A DNA stretch of 64,000 nucleotides from Planctomycetaceae bacterium (GCA_002726515.1 PBTE01000083.1:1-64000), one strand, 5' to 3'; counted from the stretch's first letter, positions 36,248 through 45,759 are shown. The notes: generated from the sequence alone by a model not told the origin. A program made the numbers and translations.

Positions 36248-37069
36248 ATGCGGGCGATTGCTATTATCAATCAGAAGGGTGGCGTCGGGAAAACAACAAC
36301 CGCCGTCAATCTTAGCGCAGCGCTGGCCGAAATGGGGCAGCGCGTTTGTCTGATGGATCTTGATCCCCAGGCTCATGCAACGCTTCATTTGGGCGTCCAG
36401 CCCGAGGATGGGGAAGGTACTATCTACCACGTCCTGATCGGTGATGCGCGCCTGAGTGATGTTCGCCGCCAGGTTGCGGAGAACCTGTGGGTGATACCGT
36501 CACATCTTGATCTGGCCGCAGCAGAAGTCGAGCTAGTCGGTGAAGTGGGTCGCGAGGTCCTTTTGCAAGATGCATTGGCCAATGATCCCCAAGACATCGA
36601 CTACCTTTTGATTGACTGCCCACCTTCGTTGGGGTTGCTGACGTTAAATGCATTAGCAGCCATCGACGAGGTTTTCCTTCCACTTCAACCTCATTTTTTG
36701 GCACTACATGGGCTCAGCAAACTTCTCGGGACAATCGAAGTCGTAGCTCGCAGGATCAATCCAGGTTTGCAACTCTCGGGAGTCGTTTTCTGCATGTACG
36801 AATCCGGGACCCGTCTGGCTCAGGAAGTATGCCGGGATGTCGACAAATTCTTCTCTCAACAACACGCCCCGGGTTCCCCTTGGAACCATGCGTCCGCCTT
36901 TCAGAACAAAATTCGTCGCAACATCCGTCTGGCGGAAGCTCCCAGCTTTGGTCAATCGATCTTTGAATATGCGCCTCATTCGAACGGCGCGGCCGACTAT
37001 CGGCAACTGGCTAGCGAAGTCCTGGATATGTCTCCTCGCAAAAACACTGCGACGGCCAAGGCAAACTAG
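36248..37069 (+). CDS. ParA-family ATPase
   Basis: Protein of 273 aa of the ParA/MinD family. The deviant Walker A KGGVGKTT begins at residue 10, the A' motif is CLMDLDPQAHAT, and the Walker B region is YLLIDCPPSLGLLTLNAL. It lacks an N-terminal DNA-binding domain, so it is the small (Soj-like) type. ATG 36248 is chosen because AAGGAG lies nine bases upstream; a TTG at 36182 opens the frame. No parB follows, so this is an orphan ParA. It may position chromosome or protein cargo on the nucleoid. The C-terminal tail is basic. Confidence 0.88.
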   Translation: MRAIAIINQKGGVGKTTTAVNLSAALAEMGQRVCLMDLDPQAHATLHLGVQPEDGEGTIYHVLIGDARLSDVRRQVAENLWVIPSHLDLAAAEVELVGEVGREVLLQDALANDPQDIDYLLIDCPPSLGLLTLNALAAIDEVFLPLQPHFLALHGLSKLLGTIEVVARRINPGLQLSGVVFCMYESGTRLAQEVCRDVDKFFSQQHAPGSPWNHASAFQNKIRRNIRLAEAPSFGQSIFEYAPHSNGAADYRQLASEVLDMSPRKNTATAKAN

Positions 37070-37438
37070 GGCCTCCGTGACCAACAAAAATTCTGCTGCC
37101 TTTCAAACTATACCGACCGAAGACAGACCGCGAAAAGACGAATGGTTTAGAGAGAACACCTGAAAGTCGTGGATTGCCTTGTCCACGTTGTTAAACTCCA
37201 CTGCTCGCAGTCCGGCTTCTCAAGGATAAGTCTGGTCTCCAAACACTAACGCAAGCAAACCTATCGCACTTCCCGGAGACACCGTCAGATGGGCAAAATG
37301 AGCGCCCGGTTTCCCGCGGCGAAAAGCCCGCCGCCCATCGAAAACATCCCGTCTGTCGGCATCGAGAATCCCTGCAAGAAACACCCTTGAAGAAGAGCTT
37401 GCATTACACGGAAATCTGGTCGCGGGAGAAGCCAGGCC
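37070..37438. other. Gap between parA and the symporter gene
   Basis: A 28-codon frame from GTG 37077 to 37163 follows parA closely but is too short to call. The rest is unassigned. G+C content rises near 37290, at the edge of the GC-rich symporter gene, which may mark a junction. Confidence 0.35.
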
Positions 37439-39001
37439 TTATCCGCCAGGCGGCGGTGCGTCCCCACCCTTTTCGCCATCTCTCTCGTCCCCGAGGGCGC
37501 CGGCAAGTCCTGTCGCGCCCTCGCTTCGTGACACGACCGCCGCGCAGGTGGTGTCGCTCCAGACATTGGTCGCGGTGCGCAGCATGTCGAGCGGACGGTC
37601 GACGGCCAGCAACAGGAAAGCCGCCTCGGTGGGCAGCTTCAGCGCCTGGAGAATTGTTATCATCATCACCAGCCCCGCCGAGGGAATTCCCGCGGCACCC
37701 ACAGAGGCCAGCAGGGCCGTAAGGACTACGTAAGTCTGTATCCCCAGGGTGAGCTCAAACGGATTAGGCCCAACTCCGGAATAATACTGGGCCAGGAAGA
37801 TCACGCCCATGCACTCGTAGAGCGCCGTTCCATCCATGTTGACCGTCGCCCCCAGCGGCAGGCTGAAAGAAGACACCGTGTCGCTCGCCCGGCCACTCTC
37901 CTTCACCGTGCGCATGGTGACGGGCAGGGTGGCCGAGGATGAACTGGTGGAAAAGGCCGTGATAATCGCCGGCCACATGGCTTTGGCCCAGCTCAACGGG
38001 TTGATACGACCGACGAAGCGAAGGATCAGGGGCAGGGTGATGCAGAAATGAATGGCGATCGCCAGCGCCACGCACCCCATGAACACCAGGAGATCCTCAA
38101 AAACATCCATGCCGGTTTTTCCGACAACCCGGGCAATCAGTGCAACCACGGCGATTGGGATAAACTTCAGAATGAACTCGGCCATCTTCATCATCACTTC
38201 GAAGCCGGACTCGAAGAGCTGCTTGAGAAGACCCCCGCCGGGACCGGACAATTTCGTGATAAAGAAGCCGAAGAGGATGCTGAAGAAGATCACCTGCAGA
38301 ATTGTCGAGTTGCTCGAAAGCGAGCCGAAAATATTTTCGGGAACCATGTCCAGGACAATATCCGAGGCATCGGCGTGGCCGAAATCTTTCTCTCCGACTG
38401 AGGATGTGAGGTTCAGCTCGGCCCCGATGCCCGGGTGGAAGACATTGACAACCGCGAGCCCCACGACGATTGCCAGCAGGCTCGTCATGAAGTAATAGGC
38501 CATGGTCTTCAAGCCGATCCGTCCCAGGGCCGAAGGATCCCCGACGCTGACCACGCCCGAGATGATCGAGGTGAGAATCAGCGGCACGATGAGCATCTTC
38601 AAAAGCTTCATAAACAGGCTGGCGATAAAATCAAAGGGAGCGATCCAGCGTGCCCGGGTCGAATCCGGCGACATCTCGACCTTCACCGGAACTGAAAAAT
38701 CATCCACCCCCTCCCGCTGAAGCGTGAGATTGAGAGTCCCGCCGGGTGACTGGCCCGCCAGCAGGGATTCCCATGCCGTGAAGTCTCCCACGTCCTTTCC
38801 ACCGAGTTGCAGTACCTTGTCCCCAATCTGCACGCCCTTGACGCCCCCGGTATCCTGCACCTGCGCAGTCCCGGAGACCTCCGCCATCTTGACCGGGATC
38901 CGCGCTTGCGCATCTGTCTGCTGGATGAGCAGTCCCACCCCGACACCCACGACGAGGGCGATGAGAACCAGCCAGTGCTTACTCAGCTTCAGGATCTTCA
39001 T
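37439..39001 (-). CDS. Dicarboxylate/amino acid:cation symporter with inserted PDZ domain
   Basis: Protein of 520 aa of the DAACS (GltP/DctA) family. Transport hallmarks are AFSTSSSSATLPVT (the Ser-rich loop), SLPLGATVNMDGTALYE and SVGAAGIPSAGLVMM. Between the first helix (about residues 8-27) and the second (from about 118) lies an 85-residue insert with PDZ features: GVQIGDKVLQLGGKDV and AGQSPGGTLNLTLQREG. The insert would face the periplasm. It is unusually GC-rich: two 60-base rows counted have 34 and 41 G+C, which suggests transfer. It lies beside a remnant of another DAACS gene. Confidence 0.88.
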   Translation of the reverse strand: MKILKLSKHWLVLIALVVGVGVGLLIQQTDAQARIPVKMAEVSGTAQVQDTGGVKGVQIGDKVLQLGGKDVGDFTAWESLLAGQSPGGTLNLTLQREGVDDFSVPVKVEMSPDSTRARWIAPFDFIASLFMKLLKMLIVPLILTSIISGVVSVGDPSALGRIGLKTMAYYFMTSLLAIVVGLAVVNVFHPGIGAELNLTSSVGEKDFGHADASDIVLDMVPENIFGSLSSNSTILQVIFFSILFGFFITKLSGPGGGLLKQLFESGFEVMMKMAEFILKFIPIAVVALIARVVGKTGMDVFEDLLVFMGCVALAIAIHFCITLPLILRFVGRINPLSWAKAMWPAIITAFSTSSSSATLPVTMRTVKESGRASDTVSSFSLPLGATVNMDGTALYECMGVIFLAQYYSGVGPNPFELTLGIQTYVVLTALLASVGAAGIPSAGLVMMITILQALKLPTEAAFLLLAVDRPLDMLRTATNVWSDTTCAAVVSRSEGATGLAGALGDERDGEKGGDAPPPGG

Positions 39002-39182
39002 TAGTGCAGGTATCCTCCCTGGGGTGATGCAGAGGCCTGATGGTATACGCCCAAAAGGAACTTCGTTTCAATACTGAACTGGGGGCATCCTCCCAACCTG
39101 CCGCCGCAAAGGGGATTTTCAATTGAAACCTTCGCCGCTGCAGACCATCCTTATGTCTCTCGGGGTGAAACAACCTCGTGGG

Positions 39183-39600
39183 GAATTTTCAACCGCCAGT
39201 TCCTCCGCAACGTCACCGGTCACCAGACAGTGCGAACGTCAAAACGCCCGAGTATCAGAAAATTCCACCGAGTTTGTCCTCCCTTCGGGAGCCACCATCA
39301 ATATGGCTGGAACCGCACTTTATGAAGCTGTGGTGCCAATCTTCATCGCCCAAGCCATTAACCAGAACCTGGAACCTTCTCAGCAAGTGGTGGGTGCTGT
39401 CACCGCAAGAACCGCGACAATAGGGGCCGCCGGAATTCCCGAAGCGGGTCTGGTCACTATGTTGATCGTCCAAATGCCGGCGGCCTGCCACAGGAACACA
39501 TTGCCTTAACCCGTTCGATCAATTGGCTGCTTGAACGTTTCAGAACCGCAGTCAACGTGCTGGGGGACTCGATGGGAGCGGCCGTTGTCGAAAAAAACCA
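39183..39600 (+). pseudogene. Decayed fragment of a DAACS symporter gene
   Basis: Plus-strand remains of a second DAACS gene. The frame starting before 39183 reads [14 protein letters not shown], then [23 protein letters not shown] and [13 protein letters not shown], homologous to the C-terminal third of the transporter. At about 39480 the frame breaks, and the adjacent frame continues [20 protein letters not shown] and TAVNVLGDSMGAAVVEK, the expected C-terminus. The N-terminal two thirds are missing. G+C of one counted row is 31 of 60, lower than the neighbouring intact copy. It is clearly non-functional. Confidence 0.8.
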
Positions 39601-39616
39601 TCAAACCTTCCTGATC

Positions 39617-40255
39617 TCAGGAGCGATCGCATTCCACCAACCTTTTCTGAATAACCTTCAGAATGCCTTGAGCCACCAACCGCTTCGAGCCGGAAATAGT
39701 TTCACCCACTTTTCCTTCCGGGGCAAGCACTTCCACTCGATTCTCATCCGAATTCATGGCCGTGGGCTCGTTCAACACGATCAAATCACAACTTTTGCGT
39801 TCCAATTTGACGATCGCACGGAATCGATGGTCTTCGGTTTCCAGGGCAAAACCAACAAGCCACTGGTGTTTCTTCTGGGCACCCAATGTGGCAACCACAT
39901 CAGAAGTTTCCACCAAGTGCAGTTGAAGTGGTTCACCGGTCTTCGCGATCTTGTTGTTTTCGACGCGTACCGGGCGATAATCACAGGGAGCAGCGGCCCC
40001 GATGACTCCGTCACAATCGGGAAATATTCGGCAACAGGCAGCCAGCATCTCGTCGGTAGAAACGACTGATACGACTTCAGCTGCTGGGGGATATTCCACT
40101 TCTACGGGACCACTGACGACCACGACTTGATGACGCAATTCAAGACAGGCTTGAGTCAATGCAACACCCATGCGACCACTGGAACCATTCGTAAGATAAC
40201 GAACCGGATCCAAATATTGCCGAGTCGGTCCGGACGTGATGAGAATTCGAGCCAT
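39617..40255 (-). CDS. coaB: Phosphopantothenate-cysteine ligase CoaB
   Basis: Protein of 212 aa matching the CoaB half of the usual CoaBC fusion. Motifs: ILITSGPTRQYLDPVRYLTN and SSGRMGVAL at the N-terminus, APCDYRP, NKIAKTGEPLQL and GFALETED. It joins cysteine to 4'-phosphopantothenate using a nucleotide triphosphate in coenzyme A synthesis. The CoaC half is a separate gene 200 bases upstream. It is the last gene of the yicC-gmk-rpoZ-coaC-coaB series on the minus strand. Confidence 0.9.
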   Translation of the reverse strand: MARILITSGPTRQYLDPVRYLTNGSSGRMGVALTQACLELRHQVVVVSGPVEVEYPPAAEVVSVVSTDEMLAACCRIFPDCDGVIGAAAPCDYRPVRVENNKIAKTGEPLQLHLVETSDVVATLGAQKKHQWLVGFALETEDHRFRAIVKLERKSCDLIVLNEPTAMNSDENRVEVLAPEGKVGETISGSKRLVAQGILKVIQKRLVECDRS

Positions 40256-40452
40256 ACGTCATCGATTCGAGTTACTTGCCGGACGCATTGAAGCAATTGA
40301 CTTTGAAAATCTGGCTGCTAAACGTTGACGGTGGAGAGCACCGCTGCAAATTGTAAGCGTCCGTGGTCGGTCGAAGTCAAGCAAAGCTCCGGCTGTTCGG
40401 CGCTCTCAAAACAGGTATTCTGCCTCCTGAGCTTCCAGCTTTGTCTCACAAC

Positions 40453-40998
40453 CTAACATTCATTCAGCATTGCCGTGATCGTCGCAAAGATTCGTTCCGG
40501 TGCAGCCATCCGTCCAACTCCCCTTTGTCGGCAGCTGAGCCAACCTTCCTCCGGATCTACAAAGTGAACGCCGTCGCTTCGCAAACTGGAAACGTTTCGC
40601 TGAACAACAGGTTTTTCCCACATCTCGCAGTTCATGGCGGGCGCCAGTAACACGGGTGCCTGAAAAGAGAGATACAGAGTGCTCAACAAGTCATCGGCGA
40701 TTCCTGCAGCCGTTTTCGCCAAAAAGTTCGCGGTAGCGGGAGTCACACAAAGAATTTGCGCGCTGCGGGCCAATTCAATGTGGGGCCCCAACGGATGCTC
40801 CTGTTGATCGAAGACGTCCGTTAAAACTCGATTTCCAGTCAGGGCTTCAAAAGTGGCGGCGCCGACAAAACGTGTTGCGGCAAGCGTCATGACCACTTCG
40901 ACCTCTGCGCCGGCTTGCACCAACTGGCTGACAAGTGCCGCCGATTTATACGCCGCGACACCACCCGTCACCCCCACAACCAACCGGGAACCGTTCAT
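40453..40998 (-). CDS. coaC: Phosphopantothenoylcysteine decarboxylase CoaC
   Basis: Flavoprotein of 181 aa. Features of HFCD-family PPC decarboxylases: GVTGGVAAYKSAAL at the FMN site, the His in GPHIELARSA, LAPAMNCEMW and the C-terminal Cys in WLSCRQRGVGRMA. It decarboxylates phosphopantothenoylcysteine. Normally fused to CoaB; here it is separate, with a 197-base gap. The length is complete for a stand-alone CoaC. The UbiX-like fold could be confused with UbiX, but the PXMNXXMW and Cys motifs argue for CoaC. Confidence 0.9.
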   Translation of the reverse strand: MNGSRLVVGVTGGVAAYKSAALVSQLVQAGAEVEVVMTLAATRFVGAATFEALTGNRVLTDVFDQQEHPLGPHIELARSAQILCVTPATANFLAKTAAGIADDLLSTLYLSFQAPVLLAPAMNCEMWEKPVVQRNVSSLRSDGVHFVDPEEGWLSCRQRGVGRMAAPERIFATITAMLNEC

Positions 40999-41126
40999 AA
41001 ATCACACACGCCTGGAGCTCCAACGTATGCGCCGTGCAGATCATAATGAGCACGGCGTACCAGAAGTCTTAAGCAACTTTTGAATTCCGTCGTCAATCGA
41101 TACTTGACATGTGCGGAGATACCACG

Positions 41127-41399
41127 TCAGGATCCAAGGTCCGCTGGATCCAGGTCAGCCAAACCACCGCCACTTTCTTCAATTTCTCCGGTAATACGTA
41201 CTTCGCTCGACGTATCCAGATAAATCTTATCCTGTTTGATCTCCTGGATCACGATTTGCATTTTGTCTTTTGTATCTAACTCGACGAGCGGTCGGCTTCC
41301 CTTGTTCAGTGCCACCAGTCGCTTCTGAATCAGCGTCGATAACTTAAATCGGCCACCTACTTTATTGACAATTACCTCTTCTTTAAGTTCTTCAATCAT
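41127..41399 (-). CDS. rpoZ: RNA polymerase omega subunit
   Basis: Small protein of 90 aa with the start [27 protein letters not shown], matching bacterial RpoZ (GGRFxL followed by IQKR). ATG 41399 is chosen, with AAGGGGAG about nine bases upstream. A GTG at 41429 overlaps the gmk stop and could be an alternative start. It supports assembly of RNA polymerase. Placement after gmk, as in many bacteria, confirms the call. Confidence 0.9.
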   Translation of the reverse strand: MIEELKEEVIVNKVGGRFKLSTLIQKRLVALNKGSRPLVELDTKDKMQIVIQEIKQDKIYLDTSSEVRITGEIEESGGGLADLDPADLGS

Positions 41400-41425
41400 C
41401 CTGGAATCGCTCCCCTTGGTTACAA

Positions 41426-42007
41426 TCACCCATTCGTTTGATAGCTGTCCAGTATCTTGCTTAGTTCTTCTACCGCTTGCTCCACATCACCGTTGGTCAC
41501 ATCGTGCCGATACCGGTCAATAAACGTTAATTCCCGCTTCGCCACTTCCAGACGTTTGCAGATTTTTTCTTCCGATTCGGTACCCCGACCACGAAGACGA
41601 CGTTCGAGTTCGTTCAAAGATCCCGGGTGAAGAAATATCGTGATCGCATCGGTATACTTTTGCAGTACGGTCGCGGATCCCTCGACGTCAATCTCTAAGA
41701 CTACCCACTTTCCGTCTTGAAGGCTAGTCGTAACGGTTTCAGCAAGTGTCCCATACCAGTATCCACTGCCAAATACCTCCATACACTCCAGAAAATCGCC
41801 TGCCGCACGTCTTCCTTGGAACTCTTTGTCAGCTAGAAAATGATAAGCGACTCCATCTTTCTCACCAGGCCGAGGCGGGCGCGTCGTAGCCGATACACTC
41901 AGGGTCAAAGGCAAGGAACTTTTTTCCAGAAGTCGCCCCAGAACCGTCGTCTTACCTGCCCCGGAAGGTCCTGAGACAATGACAAGTTTGCCCACGCTAT
42001 TCGACAT
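41426..42007 (-). CDS. gmk: Guanylate kinase
   Basis: Protein of 193 aa. The P-loop [10 protein letters not shown] lies near residues 12-21, the GMP-binding region is [20 protein letters not shown], and the C-terminal part has [17 protein letters not shown]. It phosphorylates GMP to GDP with ATP. It overlaps the yicC end by 11 bases and its stop overlaps the possible GTG of rpoZ. The arrangement yicC-gmk-rpoZ is a classical operon. Confidence 0.96.
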   Translation of the reverse strand: MSNSVGKLVIVSGPSGAGKTTVLGRLLEKSSLPLTLSVSATTRPPRPGEKDGVAYHFLADKEFQGRRAAGDFLECMEVFGSGYWYGTLAETVTTSLQDGKWVVLEIDVEGSATVLQKYTDAITIFLHPGSLNELERRLRGRGTESEEKICKRLEVAKRELTFIDRYRHDVTNGDVEQAVEELSKILDSYQTNG

Positions 42008-42881
42008 TCTGAATCATCTCGCGTATCCGCTCATTGGCCGCTTTCATTTCGATGACGTGCCGCGAAATCTCCGAATCGTTGGCTTTCGAACCAATGGTGT
42101 TGGTTTCCCGAAAAATTTCTTGTGTCAAAAAATCGAGTTTGCGTCCCGAGCTTTCCACTGCGTCCATGGTCGTATCGAACTGATCGAGATGGCTTCGTAA
42201 TCGTACAAGCTCTTCTGAGATATCGCAGCGTTCTGCAAAAATTCCCACTTCACGAATAATATCTGCCTGTTCGACGGCCGCATCATGATCGTCGAGTATT
42301 TTTTGCACCCGTTCGGTAAGGCGAGTTCGGTAATTCTCCACCACTTTTTCCGTCCGGGACTGGATGGATGCGACACGGTCTGCGATGGCTTGACAGTTCA
42401 AACGCAAATCAGCCGCCATTGCATGACCTTCTTCAGTGCGCATCTTGGCCAGCATCTCCAGCGCCTGTTTGATCGTCGTCTCGACCAACGGCCAACACTC
42501 GGAAGCCCGCTGACTCAAACCCTGAGACTCGTTGATGACACCCGGCAACCCTAACAACGTTTTCAGCGGGATATCTCCGGAGTAGTTCAAGTCCTTCTGC
42601 ACTGTTTGCAGCTGATGGCTATATCCTGCCAAAACTTGTGTATTGATTTTATAGTCATCTGCGGAAGGTTCCCGATCCAGGCGTAATCCCAGTTGCACGG
42701 TACCACGTTTCACATATTTTCGGACAACCGATTCGATGAGCGTTTCCAGAGAACCAAAACCCTCCGGCGCCCGGAAATTGAGCTTGAAATAACGGCTATT
42801 AATAGCACGCGCCTCGACGGCAACACTTACGCCATCCGCGTGGGCTTGCGCTTCACCATATCCAGTCATGCTCAGTAACAT
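41997..42881 (-). CDS. yicC: YicC/YloC-family endoribonuclease
   Basis: Protein of 294 aa beginning LLSMTGYGEAQ, the hallmark of the YicC family, with RAINSRYFKLNFRAP following and a C-terminal half with RSHLDQFDTTMDAVESSGRKLDFLTQEIFRETNTIGSKA, which is strongly conserved. YicC proteins are recently shown endoribonucleases affecting sRNA and mRNA turnover. First gene of the operon with gmk, rpoZ and the coa genes. Confidence 0.93.
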   Translation of the reverse strand: MLLSMTGYGEAQAHADGVSVAVEARAINSRYFKLNFRAPEGFGSLETLIESVVRKYVKRGTVQLGLRLDREPSADDYKINTQVLAGYSHQLQTVQKDLNYSGDIPLKTLLGLPGVINESQGLSQRASECWPLVETTIKQALEMLAKMRTEEGHAMAADLRLNCQAIADRVASIQSRTEKVVENYRTRLTERVQKILDDHDAAVEQADIIREVGIFAERCDISEELVRLRSHLDQFDTTMDAVESSGRKLDFLTQEIFRETNTIGSKANDSEISRHVIEMKAANERIREMIQNVE

Positions 42882-43140
42882 CTGCCAGGGTACTCCGAAG
42901 GTGATGTTTTGGGTTTAGGCACGAGACAGGAAACTCTCATCCAACGACGATCAATAGTTCGCACGCTTCACGATTGCCACATGGCTGCACCGCAAGGTAC
43001 AGGCATACCCGTCAAGACGAAAATGTTTCCATGGGGATACGCCTACCTGCAGCTTGCAGTGAAATTGCCCGTCCCTGCAATCATCAGTCGGTCACTTGGT
43101 GAAATTGATCCACTTCAGACAACTCAACCGGATGGAATAT

Positions 43141-43581
43141 TCACGGACCATTTTGCGACTCATCATCGGCACCGGCCGATTCGCTATCTGTTTGTTGAGT
43201 TGCCTGTGCGCCCTCGACCGAGTCAGTCACATTGGCTGAGTCACCACTAACGGGGTCGGTGCCCGAAAGTCCTGTGTCACTTGTGGTCGCCGCAGCCGGA
43301 TTCGTGCCACCCACATTGGCTGATTGTCGCCCCAAAACAATGACTGCCGCCATGCTCAGAAATATCCACAAGGAAGCAACAACAATCGTCAACTTCGTAA
43401 ATGTGTCACCTGCTTTCGTGCCAAAAGCACTCTGGCCACCCATGCCTCCCAAAGCACCCGCCAGACCTCCTCCGCGACCGCGCTGCACCAAAACCAGTAG
43501 TATCAGAAACACGGCTGACGAAAACATAAAGATGCCAAAAAAGGCTTGCCAGAACTGTGCCGCGAAGAGTGTCAGAGCCAT
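43141..43581 (-). CDS. secG: Protein translocase subunit SecG
   Basis: Protein of 146 aa. Two membrane helices flank the conserved [25 protein letters not shown], typical of SecG, which helps the SecYEG channel. ATG 43581 is preferred, about 12 bases after GAGAGA. The C-terminal 60 residues are Ala/Thr/Asp-rich and longer than in Proteobacteria, as often in Planctomycetes. It lies 44 bases after the tpiA stop and is probably co-transcribed. Confidence 0.93.
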   Translation of the reverse strand: MALTLFAAQFWQAFFGIFMFSSAVFLILLVLVQRGRGGGLAGALGGMGGQSAFGTKAGDTFTKLTIVVASLWIFLSMAAVIVLGRQSANVGGTNPAAATTSDTGLSGTDPVSGDSANVTDSVEGAQATQQTDSESAGADDESQNGP

Positions 43582-43624
43582 TGTATTTGTTCTCTCAATA
43601 CGAAACTGATGGACCACATCTCAA

Positions 43625-44389
43625 TCAAGGATTGGCTGTGACAATCGCCAGGAACGATTCAGCTTGCAGGGAAGCACCTCCCACAAGTGCCCCATCGATG
43701 TTCGGCTGCGACAGCAGGACCCTAGCATTATCTGGTTTGACGCTGCCGCCATACTGAATTCGAATCGCCTCTGCAACCTCCTGATTGTACCGTTTTCGGA
43801 TCAGGCTGCGAAGGTCGGCATGGACCTCCTCGGCCTGTTCCGGAGTTGCGACCTGTCCTGTCCCGATGGCCCAAACCGGCTCATAAGCGATCACTACACG
43901 TTGCATTTGTGCGGACGACAGGCCCTTACAGGACCCTTCGAACTGCCTCCGAATCACCTCGCCTGTGTCACCCGCCTCCCGTTCGGCAAGTGTTTCACCG
44001 ACACAAAGGATCGGCACGAGCGGGTCAGACGCCGTTAGCGCCGCCAGAACTTTCAGACGAATCAACTCGTCCTGCTCACCTAAAACGTGACGTCGCTCAC
44101 TATGACCAAGGATCACATACTTACAACCCAAATCAGCCAACATGGCAGTACCGACCTCGCCGGTAAAAGCTCCGGAAGCCTCGTGATACATATTTTGGGC
44201 CCCCAGAACAATCGACGAATCTCGCAAGGCATCACCCACCACGTCCAAATAGACGCTGGGAGGACAGATTATCACGTCGGCCGCTGTCGGTGTTTCCAGA
44301 CCGTCAACTAGATTTCGGACAAGCCTTACAGCTTCGTCCTTATCCAGATTCATTTTCCAGTTGCCAGCAATCAATAAGCGTTTCACCAC
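43625..44389 (-). CDS. tpiA: Triosephosphate isomerase
   Basis: Protein of 254 aa with all active-site parts: NWKMNLD near the N-terminus (Lys), GHSERR (His), IAYEPVWAIGTGQVA (Glu) and the phosphate loop GGSVKPDNA. It interconverts dihydroxyacetone phosphate and glyceraldehyde 3-phosphate. It is directly followed by secG, a common bacterial pairing. Confidence 0.97.
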   Translation of the reverse strand: MVKRLLIAGNWKMNLDKDEAVRLVRNLVDGLETPTAADVIICPPSVYLDVVGDALRDSSIVLGAQNMYHEASGAFTGEVGTAMLADLGCKYVILGHSERRHVLGEQDELIRLKVLAALTASDPLVPILCVGETLAEREAGDTGEVIRRQFEGSCKGLSSAQMQRVVIAYEPVWAIGTGQVATPEQAEEVHADLRSLIRKRYNQEVAEAIRIQYGGSVKPDNARVLLSQPNIDGALVGGASLQAESFLAIVTANP

Positions 44390-44643
44390 AGTAGCTTTCT
44401 TGTTTGAATCGTCTCCCGACCGCCGTGGGCCTACCGACTGTCACGGCAACAATTCTTCTCTTGACTCGAGGTTCGCTGGTTCAGCAAAGGTAGACATTGC
44501 CTCTCCTTTTTCATTTGAAAGCGAACTCTCCACAATTTATTTAGCAAGCATTTGCGATTCTTTTCCCGCTTTCTCCGTTAAGGCTTTCTGTTGATTTGAA
44601 CGCTCAGATGGCGTCCCGGAAAAACGTATGCGAGAGGTGCCTA

Positions 44644-45759
44644 CTAACCTACTGGCTCATTCCTGCCATAGGCACCCAAAACTTCCAGGCGAACCACTTT
44701 TTTGTCAAGTGACGTCAGCGCCCGTTTGACCTTGGTGTCTTGCGGATGGCCTTCGAGTTCCACAAAAAAAAGATACTCGTTTTGCGAACCCCGCAGAGGA
44801 AACGATTCAATCCACGTCAAATTGAGGGAGCTTCTTTTGAATACCGACATGGCATTGGCCAGGGCACCAGGTTGATGAGCAAGTCCAAACATGAGTGCTG
44901 TTTTGTCGCTGCCCGTCCGAGAGGCGATTTCGGGACCAATGACAGCAAAACGAGTGATGTTGTCCTGGTTATCTTCAATCGCCGCCGCAATGACTTCCAG
45001 TTCGTAATGCATACCGGCCTGACGACTGGCGATTGCCGCAACCCCTTTTTTCTTAGCTGCCAACTGTGCAGCAACTGCAGTGCTGCTGACTTCCTTCAAC
45101 TCGGCACCCGGGACGTGTTTTGCCAACCAGTTGCGACACTGGGATAACGCCTGCGGCTTGCTGTAAACTTCGCGAATTTCCGATCGCTGACATCGTCCCA
45201 GCAAATGGTGGTGAATCCGCAATGGTACCTCGCCACACACTTTGACAGATACGCGAGCAAACATATCGAGCGTGTCGACGATGCGTCCGTCAGTCGAATT
45301 TTCCAAGGGTACCAAGCCATAATCGACATCGCCGTTCCGTGCTTCCTTGAAGACGGCGGCGATTGTCTCGACGGGAATCAGATCGGCGCTCTCACCGAAT
45401 CGTTCCGAAGCCGCCAAGTGGCTGAAGCTGTAGGGTGGCCCCAAATAGGCAACCTTCACGGGAGCGATCAACTGGCGGGACCCGCTCAACAGCTCTCGAA
45501 ATACCGCTCGTAACGTTGTTGCGTCCACGAGCCCGCCCTGGGAGACCGATTTTCCCAGGGCTCGACTGACAACTTTGACGTCGCAAAAGTCAGCTGCGCT
45601 TTCCACCGAGAATCTTGCCAGCTTCTTCACCAAGCCGGCCCGCTCATTGACCAGCTTGACCAGTTCCTGATCCACGCGTTTGATTTTTGCGCGCAATTGA
45701 CCAGCGGTCGCCTTACCAGCTCGAGCTGAAGACTTCTTCTTGGTGGGTTGTTTGGCCAC
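44644..45759 (-). CDS. pheA: Bifunctional chorismate mutase/prephenate dehydratase (P-protein)
   Basis: Protein of 371 aa. The first 90 residues contain a chorismate-mutase-like helix (LRAKIKRVDQELVKLVNERAGLVKKL). Prephenate dehydratase follows with VAYLGPPYSFSHLAA, PLENSTDGRIVDTLDM and the TRF motif in DNQDNITRFAVIG. A C-terminal ACT domain with ESFPLRGSQNEYLFFVE binds phenylalanine for feedback. The protein converts chorismate to phenylpyruvate. The N-terminus begins with a basic Lys/Ala-rich tail. A promoter-like pair is seen upstream. It is divergent from dnaK. Confidence 0.93.
   Translation of the reverse strand: MAKQPTKKKSSARAGKATAGQLRAKIKRVDQELVKLVNERAGLVKKLARFSVESAADFCDVKVVSRALGKSVSQGGLVDATTLRAVFRELLSGSRQLIAPVKVAYLGPPYSFSHLAASERFGESADLIPVETIAAVFKEARNGDVDYGLVPLENSTDGRIVDTLDMFARVSVKVCGEVPLRIHHHLLGRCQRSEIREVYSKPQALSQCRNWLAKHVPGAELKEVSSTAVAAQLAAKKKGVAAIASRQAGMHYELEVIAAAIEDNQDNITRFAVIGPEIASRTGSDKTALMFGLAHQPGALANAMSVFKRSSLNLTWIESFPLRGSQNEYLFFVELEGHPQDTKVKRALTSLDKKVVRLEVLGAYGRNEPVG

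Noticed and set aside
37077-37163. 28-codon frame behind parA, considered as a small ParA partner
   Set aside because: Too short, no clear SD and no features.
40453-40998. Assignment as UbiX (flavin prenyltransferase) partner of the UbiD gene
   Set aside because: The PXMNXXMW-type motif and the C-terminal Cys motif point to CoaC, and the gene sits in the coa-type operon.
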